Origin: Phenylobacterium sp. J426
Lineage (GTDB): Bacteria; Pseudomonadota; Alphaproteobacteria; Caulobacterales; Caulobacteraceae
NCBI RefSeq assembly: GCF_024699945.1
Contig: NZ_JAJOMY010000001.1
Span: 2,108,001 to 2,172,000 of the forward strand
Direction of reading: 5' to 3'
Length of the DNA stretch: 64,000 bases
The notes beneath the pieces are model-generated. The model was not told the origin of the DNA, did no database searches, and saw only the letters and a list, made by a program, of their open reading frames with translations. Shown piece after piece: positions 26,844-36,484 of the stretch (positions are counted from its first letter, which is position 1; every line of letters begins with the position of its first letter). The position numbers and the translations under genes were made by a program.

Positions 26844-27536
26844 ATGACGCACGACTGGCGCGCGCGCCTATCCGAACTGGCCAACGACCGTCGCCTGCAG
26901 GCGATCACGCTCGTAGCCGCCGTCGTGGCGACCGCGGCCGCGGCAGCACCCGTGCACACGCCCGATGGACCTCGGGCTGCGATCTTCACCGCCGTTGAAC
27001 GCGCGGTGGCTCCGGCGGTTCAACCCGTCGAGATGGAACTGGTGTGGCAAGGGGCCGATGTCGACGGCGACGGCGCACCGGATTTCGCCAATCCCACCGG
27101 CAATGAGCCGCGCGAGCATGACGCCTACGGCTCCGGCCAGTTCGGCGCCTCCCGCGACGGCGGCGTGCGCCGCCACGAGGGTGTCGACTTCATCGCCACC
27201 GCCGGCCAGACGGTCGTGGCCCCGATCTCGGGCTACATCACCAAGATCGGCTATGCCTATGCCGGCGACGGCAATCTGAAGTTCGTCGAGATCAGCAACC
27301 CGGCCCTGAAGCTGGAAGCCCGGGCCTTCTACGTCGATCCCGACGTCGAGGTCGGCCAGACCGTCCGCGTCGGTCAGCCGATCGGCGAGGTGCGCTCGCT
27401 GCAGCGCAAGTACCCCGGCGGCATGACCGACCACGTCCACCTGGAGCTGATCGACCGGCGCGGACGCCGCATCGACGCCACGAACGTGATCACCGCGTCC
27501 TATCAGCCGAAGTCCGACTTCAGCGCCGCCGACTAA
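26844..27536 (+). CDS. M23 family (LytM-type) metallopeptidase
   Basis: This 230-residue protein has a membrane/signal segment at about residues 19-36 and a C-terminal peptidase M23 domain. The zinc and catalytic residues visible are the His and Asp in VRRHEGVDFIA and the two His in DHVHLEL. A short Asp/Asn-rich stretch (GADVDGDGAPDFANPTGNEP) precedes the domain and looks like a calcium-binding-style loop. It probably cuts peptidoglycan cross-links in the periplasm or activates a hydrolase. Monocistronic; the blaI promoter begins right after its stop. Confidence 0.85.
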   Translation: MTHDWRARLSELANDRRLQAITLVAAVVATAAAAAPVHTPDGPRAAIFTAVERAVAPAVQPVEMELVWQGADVDGDGAPDFANPTGNEPREHDAYGSGQFGASRDGGVRRHEGVDFIATAGQTVVAPISGYITKIGYAYAGDGNLKFVEISNPALKLEARAFYVDPDVEVGQTVRVGQPIGEVRSLQRKYPGGMTDHVHLELIDRRGRRIDATNVITASYQPKSDFSAAD

Positions 27537-27542
27537 GCCGCG

Positions 27543-27570
27543 TTGACAGGTGGGGTTACAGGCGTAATCT
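27543..27570 (+). promoter_or_regulatory. Sigma-70-like promoter with embedded BlaI-type operator
   Basis: TTGACA (27543-27548) and TAATCT (27565-27570) are 16 bases apart. Inside lies the inverted repeat TTAC-AGGC-GTAA (27556-27567), as expected for a BlaI/CopY-family operator. Transcription would begin about 27577, which is the A of the blaI ATG, so the mRNA should be leaderless or nearly so. Confidence 0.6.
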
Positions 27571-27576
27571 CATCAG

Positions 27577-27948
27577 ATGCTGCGTATCTCTCCGGCCGAA
27601 AGCCAGATCATGGCCGCGCTCTGGCAGGACGGCCCGATGTCGGCCGACGAGCTGGTGCGGAAGGTGGGCGAGCCGCAGCAGTGGGGCGAGGCCACGGTCA
27701 AGACGCTGATCAACCGGCTGCTCAAGAAGAAGGCCCTGAAGTCCGAGCGGGCCGAGGGCCGCACCCGTTACCGCCCGCTGGTGTCGCGAGAATCCTATGT
27801 GACGTCCGAGAGCCAGGGTCTGCTGGACCGCCTGTTCTCGGGACAGGTGGCCCCGCTGGTGGCTCACTTCGCCGAGCACCGGGCTCTCACGCCCGACGAC
27901 GTCGCCCGGCTGAAGCGGCTGATCGCGGAGCTGGAAGATGGCGACTGA
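27577..27948 (+). CDS. blaI: BlaI/MecI/CopY-family transcriptional repressor
   Basis: This 123-residue winged-helix repressor has the family signature ISPAESQIMAALWQDGPMSADELV at the start, then ATVKTLINRLLKKKALKSERAEGRTRYRPLVSRESY. It pairs with the M56 metallopeptidase gene that overlaps its end by 11 bases, the standard BlaI-BlaR1 arrangement in which the peptidase inactivates the repressor on signal. There is no beta-lactamase gene in the neighbourhood, so the regulated target is unknown. Confidence 0.88.
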   Translation: MLRISPAESQIMAALWQDGPMSADELVRKVGEPQQWGEATVKTLINRLLKKKALKSERAEGRTRYRPLVSRESYVTSESQGLLDRLFSGQVAPLVAHFAEHRALTPDDVARLKRLIAELEDGD

Positions 27949-28840
27949 CCTCCTCGAGGCTCTGGCCCGGGCGAACGTCGCCGGTTCGCTCGTCCTTCTC
28001 CTGGTCATCTTGGTCCGCCGCCCTGCGCGGCGGCTGTTCGGACCCGAGGCCGCCTACCTCCTGTGGGCTGCGCCCGTCGGCGCGGCGTTGCTGAGCCTGG
28101 CGCCCTGGCCTTTCGGAACGCCGTGGCCCGGCGCCGAACAGATGACGCTCCGGCCGCTGGTGGAACAGGCCTCCGACCTGCGTATCGTCGTCGCGCTCTG
28201 GCTGGCGGGCGCCGCGGCGGGCCTGGCGCTGGCCTGGCGGGCCCAGGCGGGCTTCGAGCGCGACGCGCGCGAGGGTCGCGCCGGTCCGGCGGTTTCGGGG
28301 TTCCTGGTCCCGCGTGTGGTGATGCCGGCGTCCGACCCCTATTCCGAAGAGGAGCGGCGGCTGATCCGGGCCCATGAGCGCGAGCACGTGGCGCGCGGGG
28401 ACCCGAAGGCCAACGCCCTCGCCGCCGCGCTGCAGGTGGTCTTCTGGTTCAACCCGCTGATCCACTTCGGCGTGCGGCGGATGCGCGTGGATCAGGAGCT
28501 GGCCTGCGACGCCGCGGTCCTGAAGCGCTTCCCGAAGTCGCGGCGGGTCTATGCCGAGGCGCTTCTCAAGACCGAGCTGGCCCGGGCGCCGCTGCCGTTC
28601 GGCTGTCACTGGGGCAGCATCCATCCGCTGGAGGTCCGGCTGGCGGCCTTGAAGGGCGGCGAGCGCCGCGACCTGGCGGGCCTCTGGACCGCGGTGGCCT
28701 TCACGCTCTGCGCCAGCACGCTGACCTGGGCCGCGAAGCCTGCCCTGCCGGATCCGCCGCCGCGCGGCCCGCCGGCCGACACCCGGCCGTCGATGTCGGT
28801 CCTGCTGCTGGATATCGAACGGCCTGCGGTCGGTCGTTAA
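27938..28840 (+). CDS. M56 family (BlaR1-like) membrane metallopeptidase
   Basis: This 300-residue protein has N-terminal TM helices (about 12-26, 35-51 and 85-101), the HEREHVARGD zinc motif (HExxH, about residues 145-154), a second hydrophobic stretch (ALAAALQVVFWFNPLIHF), ELACDAAVLKRF, where the Asp/Glu completes the metal site, and a final TM helix (about 248-266). It lacks a penicillin-binding sensor domain, so unlike BlaR1 it must sense something else or through a partner. The gene overlaps blaI by 11 bases. Confidence 0.85.
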   Translation: MATDLLEALARANVAGSLVLLLVILVRRPARRLFGPEAAYLLWAAPVGAALLSLAPWPFGTPWPGAEQMTLRPLVEQASDLRIVVALWLAGAAAGLALAWRAQAGFERDAREGRAGPAVSGFLVPRVVMPASDPYSEEERRLIRAHEREHVARGDPKANALAAALQVVFWFNPLIHFGVRRMRVDQELACDAAVLKRFPKSRRVYAEALLKTELARAPLPFGCHWGSIHPLEVRLAALKGGERRDLAGLWTAVAFTLCASTLTWAAKPALPDPPPRGPPADTRPSMSVLLLDIERPAVGR

Positions 28841-29009
28841 CGCCCTCCGGCGGTGCGGGGGAACGCGGGTGAAACGAAGCATGACCGAATCACTGACTCG
28901 GCGCGATTCTGGCTTTCGTTCCCTACGAGATGTGGTGGTCGGTGCGCGCTCGAGCCACAAGGGCCAAGCTTGCGGCGGTGCGGCCAACCGGCTTTCCGCC
29001 CGCCTCGCC

Positions 29010-29039
29010 TTGACGCCGAAGGGCGCCTTCCTCTATATC
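29010..29039 (+). promoter_or_regulatory. Probable sigma-70 promoter of rpmB
   Basis: TTGACG (29010-29015) and TATATC (29034-29039) are separated by 18 bases and lie about 70 bases upstream of the rpmB ATG. This is the best housekeeping-type promoter match in the 268-base interval after the M56 gene. Confidence 0.5.
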
Positions 29040-29108
29040 GCCCGCTCCCCCGCGCGGCCGCCCAGCGTTCGCGTGTCCTGAAGTTTTTCCGCGAAGGTTA
29101 TTTTCGCC

Positions 29109-29405
29109 ATGTCGCGCCGCTGCGAAATCACGGGTGTTGGTCCGATGGTCGGCCACAACGTGAGCCACTCGAACATCAAGACCAAGCGCCGGTTCATGCC
29201 GAACCTGACCAAGGCCACCGTGCAATCGGAAGCCCTGGGCCAGAACGTGACCCTGCGCATCACCAATGCGGCGCTCCGCACGGTGGACAACAAGGGCGGC
29301 CTGGACGCCGTCCTGCTGAAGGCCCGCGACGAGGTGCTCTCGCCCCGCGCGCTGAAGATCAAGCGCCAGATCAAGGCCAAGCTTGCCGAGCAGACGGCGG
29401 CCTAA
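29109..29405 (+). CDS. rpmB: 50S ribosomal protein L28
   Basis: This 98-residue, basic protein has the L28 pattern [22 protein letters not shown], then [10 protein letters not shown] and [15 protein letters not shown], and it lacks the CxxC pair of zinc-binding L28 forms. It is a structural component of the large ribosomal subunit. It is preceded by a sigma-70-like promoter and followed by a strong terminator, so it is monocistronic. Confidence 0.95.
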   Translation: MSRRCEITGVGPMVGHNVSHSNIKTKRRFMPNLTKATVQSEALGQNVTLRITNAALRTVDNKGGLDAVLLKARDEVLSPRALKIKRQIKAKLAEQTAA

Positions 29406-29431
29406 GAGCCTGACACCAGGTGTCGTTCCGG

Positions 29432-29456
29432 AAAGGCCGCCCTTCGGGGCGGCCTT
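29432..29456 (+). terminator. Rho-independent terminator after rpmB
   Basis: AAAGGCCGCCC and GGGCGGCCTTT pair perfectly around a TTC(G) loop and are followed by TTCTTTTTC. The complementary A-run on the other side lets it serve the convergent gene as well. Confidence 0.88.
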
Positions 29457-29463
29457 TTCTTTT

Positions 29464-30459
29464 TCAGCCCGGTGACCAGTCGAACGCCAGCAGCAGGGTG
29501 CGCTGGTCGGTCTTGCGACCTTCGAAGGTTCCGAAGTTATCGTCCGAGACGAGGTAGAAGCGGATGCGTCCGCCACCCAGCGGGACGGCGGCGACGCCCT
29601 CGATGTTGTCGACCGTCAGAGGCCGGCGCAGCTCCAACGTGTCGACGGTCCGACCCTCGCGGTCGGTAAGCCTCAGGCGGATGAGGTTGCCCGTCAGCGG
29701 CGAGAAGCTGCGGAAGAGGTAGGCGCGGCCGCCGCCGGGCAGGGCGTCCATCGCGACCAGTTCGGAACCCTCCACGTCAACCCGCCCGTCGGGCGCGCAG
29801 CCGGTGGACAGCCGGCAGAGGAACAGCTCCCCTGTGTTCTCCAGGCCTACCCGATAGGCGTCCGGCCCGGCCTCGGGCGCGGCCATGGCGGCCTCCATGC
29901 CCTTGTTGTGCCGGAAGCTGGCCTGCGGCGCCGGCGCGGGCCGAGGCAAGCCGCCGTCGGGTGGGAAGGCGAGGATCCGGTCATGCTGCTCGAAGGTGAC
30001 GATCAACGTGCCGTCCGCGAGCCGAGCGATTCCCTCCGAATCGTATTCCTCCTGGCCGCCCGCGTAGAGATCCGCGCCGGTGACGTCTCTCAGCGCCGTG
30101 ATCCGCGCGTCGGCCAGGCCCGCGAGGCGACCTTGGGCGTCCAGCAAGATGCGCGCCTCAAGCAGGTCGGACTGGTCCCCGATGGCGATCAGACCGCCCC
30201 CCGGCTCCACCTTCAGGTCCGAGAGGCCGCCGAGGCGCGAGGTCTGCTGCGACGTGAGGACAAGGCCTCCGGCATAGATGAAGGCGCCGAGGCTGGTCCG
30301 GGCGGCGTCGGTCGGGTCGAGTGGAACCGGCTGACTGTCGATGGTGATGGCCGAGCCATAGGAAACGGGAGTCGGCGGAAGGCTCGCCGGCGCGCTGGCG
30401 CAGCCCGCCAGCGCCAGGGCGGCGACGGCGGCGGCCCAACGCGCCGTGCGCTTCCTCAA
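29464..30459 (-). CDS. Esterase-like activity of phytase family lipoprotein
   Basis: This 331-residue protein has a lipobox (ALAGC, Cys about residue 20). The body matches the PF13449-type beta-propeller: [57 protein letters not shown] and the terminal [22 protein letters not shown]. Members are called esterase-like phytases, with activity largely unproven. Start ATG 30459 overlaps the cobT stop by 4 bases, so it is co-transcribed behind cobT. Confidence 0.85.
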   Translation of the reverse strand: MRKRTARWAAAVAALALAGCASAPASLPPTPVSYGSAITIDSQPVPLDPTDAARTSLGAFIYAGGLVLTSQQTSRLGGLSDLKVEPGGGLIAIGDQSDLLEARILLDAQGRLAGLADARITALRDVTGADLYAGGQEEYDSEGIARLADGTLIVTFEQHDRILAFPPDGGLPRPAPAPQASFRHNKGMEAAMAAPEAGPDAYRVGLENTGELFLCRLSTGCAPDGRVDVEGSELVAMDALPGGGRAYLFRSFSPLTGNLIRLRLTDREGRTVDTLELRRPLTVDNIEGVAAVPLGGGRIRFYLVSDDNFGTFEGRKTDQRTLLLAFDWSPG

Positions 30460-32408
30460 GCGGTCGCCCTCCGGACTTCCTTGAAGGTCGATCGGCGCGG
30501 CCCGCCCGCCTGCGGTCCCTGGGTCGAGGGCGGCGGCTGCAGCAGGCCGGCCGTCTTGCGCGTGACCGCCCGTGGCTCTTCCTCGAACAGCTCGGCCAGT
30601 TGCTCAACCATGGCGCCTGCCAGCTGCTCGACGTCGACGATGGTCACGGCGCGCCGGTAGTAGCGGGTCACGTCGTGGCCGATGCCGATGGCGATCAACT
30701 GCACTGGGCTCTTGGTCTCGATCTCGGTGATCACCTCGCGCAGGTGCCGCTCGAGGTAGTGGCCGGAGTTCACCGACAGCGTCGAATCGTCCACCGGCGC
30801 GCCGTCCGAAATCACCACCAGGATGCGCCGCTGCTCAGGCCGGCCGATCAGGCGCTGGTGCGCCCACATCAGGGCCTCGCCGTCGATGTTCTCCTTGAGA
30901 AGCCCCTCGCGCATCATCAGGCCGAGGTTCCGCCGCGCGCGCCGCCAAGGGGCGTCGGCCGCCTTGTAGATGATGTGCCGCAGGTCGTTCAGGCGGCCGG
31001 GCTGGGCGGGCTTGCCGGCCTTCAGCCAGTCCTCGCGCGAGGAGCCGCCCTTCCAGGCGCGGGTGGTGAAGCCCAGGATCTCGGTCTTCACGCTGCAGCG
31101 CTCCAGGGTGCGCGCCAGGATGTCGGCGCAGACCGCGGCCACCATGATCGGCCGGCCGCGCATCGAGCCCGAGTTGTCGATGAGGATGGTCACGACCGTG
31201 TCGCGGAACTCGGTGTCCTCCTCCTCCTTGAAGGAGAGCGGCGCGGTGGGGTCGATGATCACGCGGGTGAGGCGCGCGACGTCGAGGACGCCTTCCTCCA
31301 GGTCGAAGGTCCAGGAACGGTTCTGCTGGGCCAGCAACTTGCGCTGCAGGCGGTTGGCCAGGCGCGAGACCACGTTGGAAACCGAGGCCAGCTGCTGGTC
31401 CAGGTAGGCGCGCAGGCGCGTCAGCTCCTCGGCGTCGCACAGCTCCTCGGCGGCGACGATCTCGTCGTGCTCGGTGGTGAAGACCTTGTAGGTGACCGCC
31501 CGGTTGTCGCCCGACGGATCGGGCCGGGCCGGCTGGTCGCCTTCGCCCATTTCCGGAGGCTCCTCGGCGTCCTGCGCGTCGGGGTCCTCCTGGGCCTCCA
31601 TCATCTGGCTGTCGGCGTCTTCGGCCTCGCGGCTCTGGGACTGATCCTCGTCCATCGCGGACTGCTGCGGGCTCTGGCTCTCGCCGTCGCCTTCGTCGTC
31701 GTTGTCGGAGGCGTCGGGCTCGCCCTCGTCCTCGCCCTGATCCTCCTGGTTGTCCTGCTCCGGCAAGTCGGACAGGTCATCGCCCATCTTCAGGTCGCGG
31801 ATGATGGTGCGGGCGATCTTCGCGAAGGCCTGCTGGTCGTCGAGCGCTGCGGCCAGGCGGTCGAGATCCGCGCCCGCCTTCTCCTCGACCTCGGCGCGGA
31901 ACATGTCGACCAGCGGCTTGGCGCTGGGCGGGGGCGGCTGCCCCGTCAGCCGCTCGCGCGCCATGAGGGCTACGACCTCGGCCATCGGCGGATTGGCCAG
32001 GGCCTCGGCCTGATTGAACAGCCGGCGCGACCAGGCCTGCTCCATCACCGCAGTCAGGTTCTCGCGGACCCCGCCCATGGCGTTGGAACCGATCGCCTCG
32101 ATCCGCGCCTGCTCCAGGCCGTCGTACATCGGCTGGCCCAGAGCGGTCTGCGGCCGGGAGCGGGCGTGGGTGGCGGCGTCGTGGTGGGCGACGCGCAGCG
32201 CCATCTGGTCGGCCAGGCCGCGGATGCGGGCGGCCTCAGTCGGGTTCAGGTCGCGGGGCGGGTGCGGCAGCACCGCGCGGTTACCCTGCAGCTGCGGCCC
32301 CTCGCCGGAGTAGACGATCTCGAGATCCGGCGTTTCGGCCAGCGAGCGGGCGGCGTGCGCCAGCGCGCGCTTGAACGGCTCCAGGGGGCTTTCCGGGGAC
32401 TTCGCCAT
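30456..32408 (-). CDS. cobT: Aerobic cobaltochelatase subunit CobT
   Basis: The product has 650 residues. The N-terminal part (about 1-210) includes [18 protein letters not shown]. It is followed by a very acidic, Gln/Asp/Glu-rich linker (about 210-300) and a C-terminal von Willebrand A domain with the MIDAS motif DNSGSMRG and a downstream [10 protein letters not shown]. CobT works with CobS (AAA+) and CobN to insert cobalt into hydrogenobyrinate a,c-diamide. CobS lies 2.1 kb upstream at 34519-35520, but cobN is not in the window. Confidence 0.93.
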   Translation of the reverse strand: MAKSPESPLEPFKRALAHAARSLAETPDLEIVYSGEGPQLQGNRAVLPHPPRDLNPTEAARIRGLADQMALRVAHHDAATHARSRPQTALGQPMYDGLEQARIEAIGSNAMGGVRENLTAVMEQAWSRRLFNQAEALANPPMAEVVALMARERLTGQPPPPSAKPLVDMFRAEVEEKAGADLDRLAAALDDQQAFAKIARTIIRDLKMGDDLSDLPEQDNQEDQGEDEGEPDASDNDDEGDGESQSPQQSAMDEDQSQSREAEDADSQMMEAQEDPDAQDAEEPPEMGEGDQPARPDPSGDNRAVTYKVFTTEHDEIVAAEELCDAEELTRLRAYLDQQLASVSNVVSRLANRLQRKLLAQQNRSWTFDLEEGVLDVARLTRVIIDPTAPLSFKEEEDTEFRDTVVTILIDNSGSMRGRPIMVAAVCADILARTLERCSVKTEILGFTTRAWKGGSSREDWLKAGKPAQPGRLNDLRHIIYKAADAPWRRARRNLGLMMREGLLKENIDGEALMWAHQRLIGRPEQRRILVVISDGAPVDDSTLSVNSGHYLERHLREVITEIETKSPVQLIAIGIGHDVTRYYRRAVTIVDVEQLAGAMVEQLAELFEEEPRAVTRKTAGLLQPPPSTQGPQAGGPRRSTFKEVRRATA

Positions 32409-32541
32409 CGCGTCCGTCTTAGATCAGGGCCGACCCGGCGGGAAACAAGGAAGTGGCGCCGGGATCCAGGGAACTCCCAAGGCAAAGCCGTGTTCTCAGC
32501 GGCGAGCCGCGTCGTGGCTCAAGTCCTGAGGAGAGAGAGCC

Positions 32542-32718
32542 ATGCTTCGTTGGGCTCTGATCTTCGCGGTCGTGGCCGTTGTGGCGGCCCTGCTCGGCTT
32601 CGGCGGCATCGCCGGCGCTGCGGCGGGCATCGCGAAGTTCCTGTTCTTCCTGTTCGTGGTGGGCTTCGTGGTCTTCCTGGTCCTGGGCCTCATGGCCGGC
32701 CGAAAGATGACACGCTAG
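32542..32718 (+). CDS. DUF1328 small membrane protein (YtjA-like)
   Basis: This 58-residue, highly hydrophobic protein ([20 protein letters not shown]...[13 protein letters not shown]) has two TM segments separated by the glycine/alanine-rich [15 protein letters not shown] turn, exactly the DUF1328 family pattern. Its role is unknown; expression in other species is stress-linked. GAGGAGAGAGAG lies upstream of ATG 32542. It is divergent from cobT and ends before a strong terminator. It is too short for many ORF callers. Confidence 0.85.
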   Translation: MLRWALIFAVVAVVAALLGFGGIAGAAAGIAKFLFFLFVVGFVVFLVLGLMAGRKMTR

Positions 32719-32743
32719 CAACCGCGCACGCTGCGGAAGAAAG

Positions 32744-32773
32744 AACGCCCGCCCTCGCGAGAGGGCGGGCGTT
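32744..32773. terminator. Bidirectional rho-independent terminator
   Basis: A 13-base perfect inverted repeat (AACGCCCGCCCTC / GAGGGCGGGCGTT) with a GCGA loop is followed by TTTTCG and lies between the DUF1328 gene and the convergent DUF3089 gene. Confidence 0.88.
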
Positions 32774-32777
32774 TTCG

Positions 32778-33959
32778 CTATCGGCGGGCGCGGTAGGCCT
32801 TCGACTGCTCGCCCACGACATCCACCAGGTTCCCCATGGCGATGTTGGCGTCGATGAGGTGCAGGCCCCAGTCCTTCAGGATCAGGTCGCCCGCGCCGAC
32901 ATCGCCGTTGATGTCGTCCGTGCGCGCGTCGGCCGGGTCGGCGTTGATGCGGGCCGACAGATAGTTGAACCCGTCCTTCGACACGCATTCGCCGGTGATC
33001 AGGCCGGGCACGGCCACGAAAGGCGTCGTCGGGTTCGGCTTGCCCTTCACCCACGTCGGCGTGGCGCCGGTGGAGCTGGCGATGTTCTCGCCGTTCGACA
33101 GGTAGGCCTTCAGCTCGCCCTTGCCGCCGCCCAGCGCCGCCGGGTTGGTGCAGGCCGCGACCATGCCGGGCTGCTGGACCTTGCCAAACCGGCTGTTGGC
33201 CGGCGGCGGCGAGGTTTCGCGGAAGGTCACGTAGCTGATCGCGCAGCCGGTCTGGGTCGCCGACTTGCACAGCGGGATCGTCTTGAACGTCCCCGTGTCC
33301 TTGTCGGCCTCGACCGGCAGGTTCGAGCCCAGGATCAGGGCCGCGACGAGCTGCTTCTGGATCGGCTTGCCCTCGACCTCGGCCGGGATCAGCCGCTGCA
33401 GCACGCCCGAGCCCTGGCTGTGCCCGATCAGGACCACGCCCCGACCCTTGTTCTCATGTGTCAGGTAGTGGTTCCAGGCGTCGACCACGTCCTGGTAGCC
33501 GGTGTTGCGCGTGGCCGGGTCGGTGGAGCCCGGCAGCGGCTGGCCGGTCATCATCGCCCGCAGGCCGGCCAGGGTGAACTGGCGGTACATCGGCGCGAAG
33601 ATCCGGCATTTGGAGCCGAAGCGGGCCAGCTGCTGCTTCACCACGTTCAGCTCGGCGGGATCGGCCTTCAGGTCGGACAGCACGCCGGGATCGGTCGAGA
33701 CCGTCGGATAGACGTAGAAGCAGTCGATCGGCGCCTTGGGGTCGGCCTTGAACTGTTCGACCCGGCTCGTGCCGTCGGCGTTGATGATGGTGGTGGTGAG
33801 GTCCACCGAACAGGCGTCGTTCGCCTTGCCCGGGTAGCACAGCCAGTTGGCCCTGTCCGCGTAGTCCGCCCGCGCGGTCGCGCCCGGCGCCTGCGCGTGC
33901 GCGACGCCCGCCAGCGCCGCCCCGGCCAGCGCCAGGGCGCCGATCAGCAGTCTCCCCAT
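32778..33959 (-). CDS. DUF3089 secreted alpha/beta-hydrolase-like protein
   Basis: This 393-residue protein has a signal peptide (about 1-22, cleaving after AHAQ). The DUF3089 alpha/beta-hydrolase part shows ANWLCYPGKANDAC, DCFYVYPTVS, FAPMYRQFTLAGL and the nucleophile elbow GHSQGSGV, so it is a probable lipase or esterase acting outside the cytoplasm. Paired cysteines support export. ATG 33959 (MGRLL) is preferred over the nearby 33974 because GGGGAG lies 7 bases upstream of it. It is divergent from the MAPEG gene. Confidence 0.82.
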   Translation of the reverse strand: MGRLLIGALALAGAALAGVAHAQAPGATARADYADRANWLCYPGKANDACSVDLTTTIINADGTSRVEQFKADPKAPIDCFYVYPTVSTDPGVLSDLKADPAELNVVKQQLARFGSKCRIFAPMYRQFTLAGLRAMMTGQPLPGSTDPATRNTGYQDVVDAWNHYLTHENKGRGVVLIGHSQGSGVLQRLIPAEVEGKPIQKQLVAALILGSNLPVEADKDTGTFKTIPLCKSATQTGCAISYVTFRETSPPPANSRFGKVQQPGMVAACTNPAALGGGKGELKAYLSNGENIASSTGATPTWVKGKPNPTTPFVAVPGLITGECVSKDGFNYLSARINADPADARTDDINGDVGAGDLILKDWGLHLIDANIAMGNLVDVVGEQSKAYRARR

Positions 33960-34123
33960 GGAAATTCTCCCCATCTTCGAAATTCAGGTTCGATGAATGG
34001 CGGGAGATTACGCGCCGGCCGTCTCGGGTCCATGCATTTCACCCGCGTAACGCCGGCGTCGAATTCGGTGGACGGAAGGCGCGGTGAGGGGCGCATGATC
34101 GCGTCAGGGCAGGAGGCGCAGCG

Positions 34124-34522
34124 ATGACTCTCGAGATGTGGATGCTGTTCGGGGCGGGAATCCTGGGCCTCGTGCACCTCAGCGCAGCCTCGTTCACCTT
34201 CAAGGCGCAGGTCGGCAACGCCTACAGCGTCGGCGCGCGGGACGAGGACCTGAGACCGACCGGCGTGGCGGGGCGGCTGGATCGCGCCCAGCGGAATTTC
34301 CTCGAGACATTCGCCATATTCGCCAGCGCCGTGCTCATGCTGCAGGCGCTCGACCGCAGCGGCTCGTGGCTCAGCGAGGCCGGCGCCGTCATCTACCTGG
34401 TCGGACGCACCGTCTTCATGCCGCTCTACGCGGCGGGCGTTCCCTGGCTCAGGACGTTATCCTGGAACCTCGCCACCCTGGGCCTCGTGATGGTGATGAT
34501 TGCGGTGGTATGGCGGCCCTAG
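34124..34522 (+). CDS. MAPEG family membrane protein
   Basis: This 132-residue protein has four TM helices and the MAPEG signature around residues 45-65 ([21 protein letters not shown]: Arg, N-Phe-x-Glu-x-hydrophobic). Relatives are membrane glutathione transferases and eicosanoid-type enzymes; the bacterial role is uncertain. A GGAGG site precedes ATG 34124. It converges with cobS, sharing 4 bases at the stops. Confidence 0.85.
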   Translation: MTLEMWMLFGAGILGLVHLSAASFTFKAQVGNAYSVGARDEDLRPTGVAGRLDRAQRNFLETFAIFASAVLMLQALDRSGSWLSEAGAVIYLVGRTVFMPLYAAGVPWLRTLSWNLATLGLVMVMIAVVWRP

Positions 34523-35520
34523 GCCACCCGCACCCGAGCGGTGCTTTCCGGCAGGTCCTGGCCGAACGCGCGCTGGTAGAACTCGGCGACGGTGCCGCGC
34601 TCCAGCTCGTCGCACTTGTTCAGGAAGGTCATCCGGAAGGCGAGGCCGATGTCGCCATCGAAGATCTCGGCGTTCTGAGCCCAGGTGATCACGGTCCGCG
34701 GGCTCATGACCGTCGAGATGTCGCCGTTCATGAAGGCGTTGCGCGTCATGTCGGCCACGCGGACCATGGCGGCGATGGTGCGCTTGCCCTCAGGCGTATC
34801 GTAGCCGGGCGCCTTGGCCAGGACGATGGCGGCTTCCACGTCGTGGCTCAGATAGTTGAGCGTGGTGACGATCGACCAGCGGTCCATCTGGCCTTGGTTG
34901 ATCTGCTGGGTGCCGTGATACAGCCCCGTCGTGTCGCCGAGGCCGATGGTGTTCGTGGTCGAGAACAGCCGGAAATGCGGGTTCGGGCGGATGACGCGGT
35001 TCTGGTCCAGCAGGGTCAGCTTGCCCTGCGCTTCCAGCACGCGCTGGATCACGAACATCACGTCGGGTCGGCCGGCGTCGTATTCGTCGAACACCAGGGC
35101 GATCGGCCGCTGGATGGCCCACGGCAGGATGCCTTCGCGGAATTCGGTGACCTGCTTGCCTTCCTTCAGGACGATGGCGTCCTTGCCGACCAGGTCGATG
35201 CGGCTGACATGGCTGTCGAGGTTCACCCGGATCAGCGGCCAGTTGAGGCGGGCGGCCACCTGCTCGATGTGGGTCGACTTGCCGGTGCCGTGGTAGCCCT
35301 GGACCATCACCCGGCGGTCGTAGGCGAAGCCGGCCAGGATGGCGCGGGTCGTTTCCGGGTCGAAGCGGTAGGCTTCGTCGAGATCCGGCACGTGAGGGTC
35401 GCGTTCCGAGAACGCCGGGACCTGCATGTCGAAGTCGACGCCGAACGTCTCGCGGGCGTTCACCGTCTTGTCGGGGACCAGGGAGATCAGCTTGTCTTCG
35501 GTGGTGTCGAAAGCGGCCAT
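34519..35520 (-). CDS. cobS: Aerobic cobaltochelatase subunit CobS
   Basis: This 333-residue AAA+ ATPase has Walker [20 protein letters not shown], Walker [21 protein letters not shown], the sensor region [24 protein letters not shown] and an arginine-rich C-terminal part. With CobT it forms the ATP-driven ring that remodels CobN for cobalt insertion. The full length and the signature [14 protein letters not shown] are as in known CobS. It is on the same strand as cobT but 2.1 kb apart, with DUF3089, MAPEG and DUF1328 genes between. Confidence 0.94.
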   Translation of the reverse strand: MAAFDTTEDKLISLVPDKTVNARETFGVDFDMQVPAFSERDPHVPDLDEAYRFDPETTRAILAGFAYDRRVMVQGYHGTGKSTHIEQVAARLNWPLIRVNLDSHVSRIDLVGKDAIVLKEGKQVTEFREGILPWAIQRPIALVFDEYDAGRPDVMFVIQRVLEAQGKLTLLDQNRVIRPNPHFRLFSTTNTIGLGDTTGLYHGTQQINQGQMDRWSIVTTLNYLSHDVEAAIVLAKAPGYDTPEGKRTIAAMVRVADMTRNAFMNGDISTVMSPRTVITWAQNAEIFDGDIGLAFRMTFLNKCDELERGTVAEFYQRAFGQDLPESTARVRVA

Positions 35521-35611
35521 GGCAGCCGATTACTCGCTTGCCCGGACGGAAGCAAACGGGTGTTTCTAAAGGCGAGCGCCGCCGTTCGAGAGCCGCGCCC
35601 GGGAGGTCGTC

Positions 35612-36484
35612 ATGTCGGCTGAGGCCCCGCGGAACTACCGCATCATTTCCGTGACGCCGGAGCCGTCCGGCTTCGGCGCCGAGATCACCGGCGTCGACCT
35701 CTCGCGCCCGCTGGCGCCCGAGGCGCTGGCCGAGGTCAAGCGCGCCTGGGCCGACCATGCCGTGGTCGCCTTCCCCGGCCAGCCGCTGAGCCTGGAGGCC
35801 CTGGAGGCGTTCACGCTCCAGATCGGGCCGTTCGGCGAGGACCCCTTCATCAAGCCGATGCCGGGTCATCCCAACGTGCTGGAACTGCGCCGCGAGCCCG
35901 ACGAGAAGGCCACGAATTTCGGCGCGGGCTGGCATTCCGACTGGAGCTTCCAGCCCGAGCCGCCGGCCGCAACGATCCTGCGGTCCGAGGTCGTCCCGCC
36001 GGTCGGCGGGGACACGCTCTTCTGCGACGGCGCCCGCGCCTACGCGGCGCTGTCGCCGACGTTCCGCACGATGCTCGAAGGCCTGCGGGCCGTGCATTCC
36101 GCGACCCGCGCCTATGGCACGAAGGGCGTCTTCGCCCGCGAGACCGAGAAGCGGACCATGGAGATCATCGTCTCGCCCGAGGCGGACAGGAGCCTGACCC
36201 ATCCGCTGGTCCGCACCCATCCGGTGACCGGCCGCAAGGCGCTCTACGTCTCGCCGGTCTACACGACCGGGATCGAGGGCCTGACCGTCGAGGAGAGCCA
36301 GGCGATCCTGGGATTCCTCTTCAAGCACATGACGCAGGCCGCGTTCGTCTACCGCCACAGGTGGCGGCCCGGGATGGTGCTGATGTGGGACAACCGCTGC
36401 ACTGCCCACCTCGCCGAAGGCGGCTACGACGGCCACCTCCGGGTCATGCACCGCACGACGGTTGCGGGGGAGAAGCCGGTCTAA
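35612..36484 (+). CDS. TauD/TfdA-family Fe(II)/2-oxoglutarate dioxygenase
   Basis: This 290-residue enzyme has the metal facial triad in GWHSDWSFQPEPP (His-x-Asp) and the distal His in RVMHRTT, with the 2-oxoglutarate-binding Arg shortly before the end of the domain. The first third (GFGAEITGVDLSRPL...HAVVAFPGQPL) is the usual TauD entry. It oxidises an unknown small sulfonate-, phenoxy- or similar substrate. GGGAGG lies upstream of ATG 35612. It converges with the MFS carrier, which may transport a related compound. Confidence 0.87.
   Translation: MSAEAPRNYRIISVTPEPSGFGAEITGVDLSRPLAPEALAEVKRAWADHAVVAFPGQPLSLEALEAFTLQIGPFGEDPFIKPMPGHPNVLELRREPDEKATNFGAGWHSDWSFQPEPPAATILRSEVVPPVGGDTLFCDGARAYAALSPTFRTMLEGLRAVHSATRAYGTKGVFARETEKRTMEIIVSPEADRSLTHPLVRTHPVTGRKALYVSPVYTTGIEGLTVEESQAILGFLFKHMTQAAFVYRHRWRPGMVLMWDNRCTAHLAEGGYDGHLRVMHRTTVAGEKPV

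Noticed and set aside
28869..29081. 70-residue plus-strand ORF upstream of rpmB
   Set aside because: There is no ribosome site and the composition is basic and random. It covers the likely rpmB promoter.
30600..34127. 1175-residue plus-strand ORF opposite cobT and DUF3089
   Set aside because: It is a shadow: both strands are open because of high GC third positions, while the minus-strand genes have clear domains and motifs.
34790..36480. Long C-terminal extension of the MFS carrier to about 1000 residues
   Set aside because: It starts at a homopolymer frame break and runs antisense through TauD and cobS. The normal MFS end is present in the adjacent frame.
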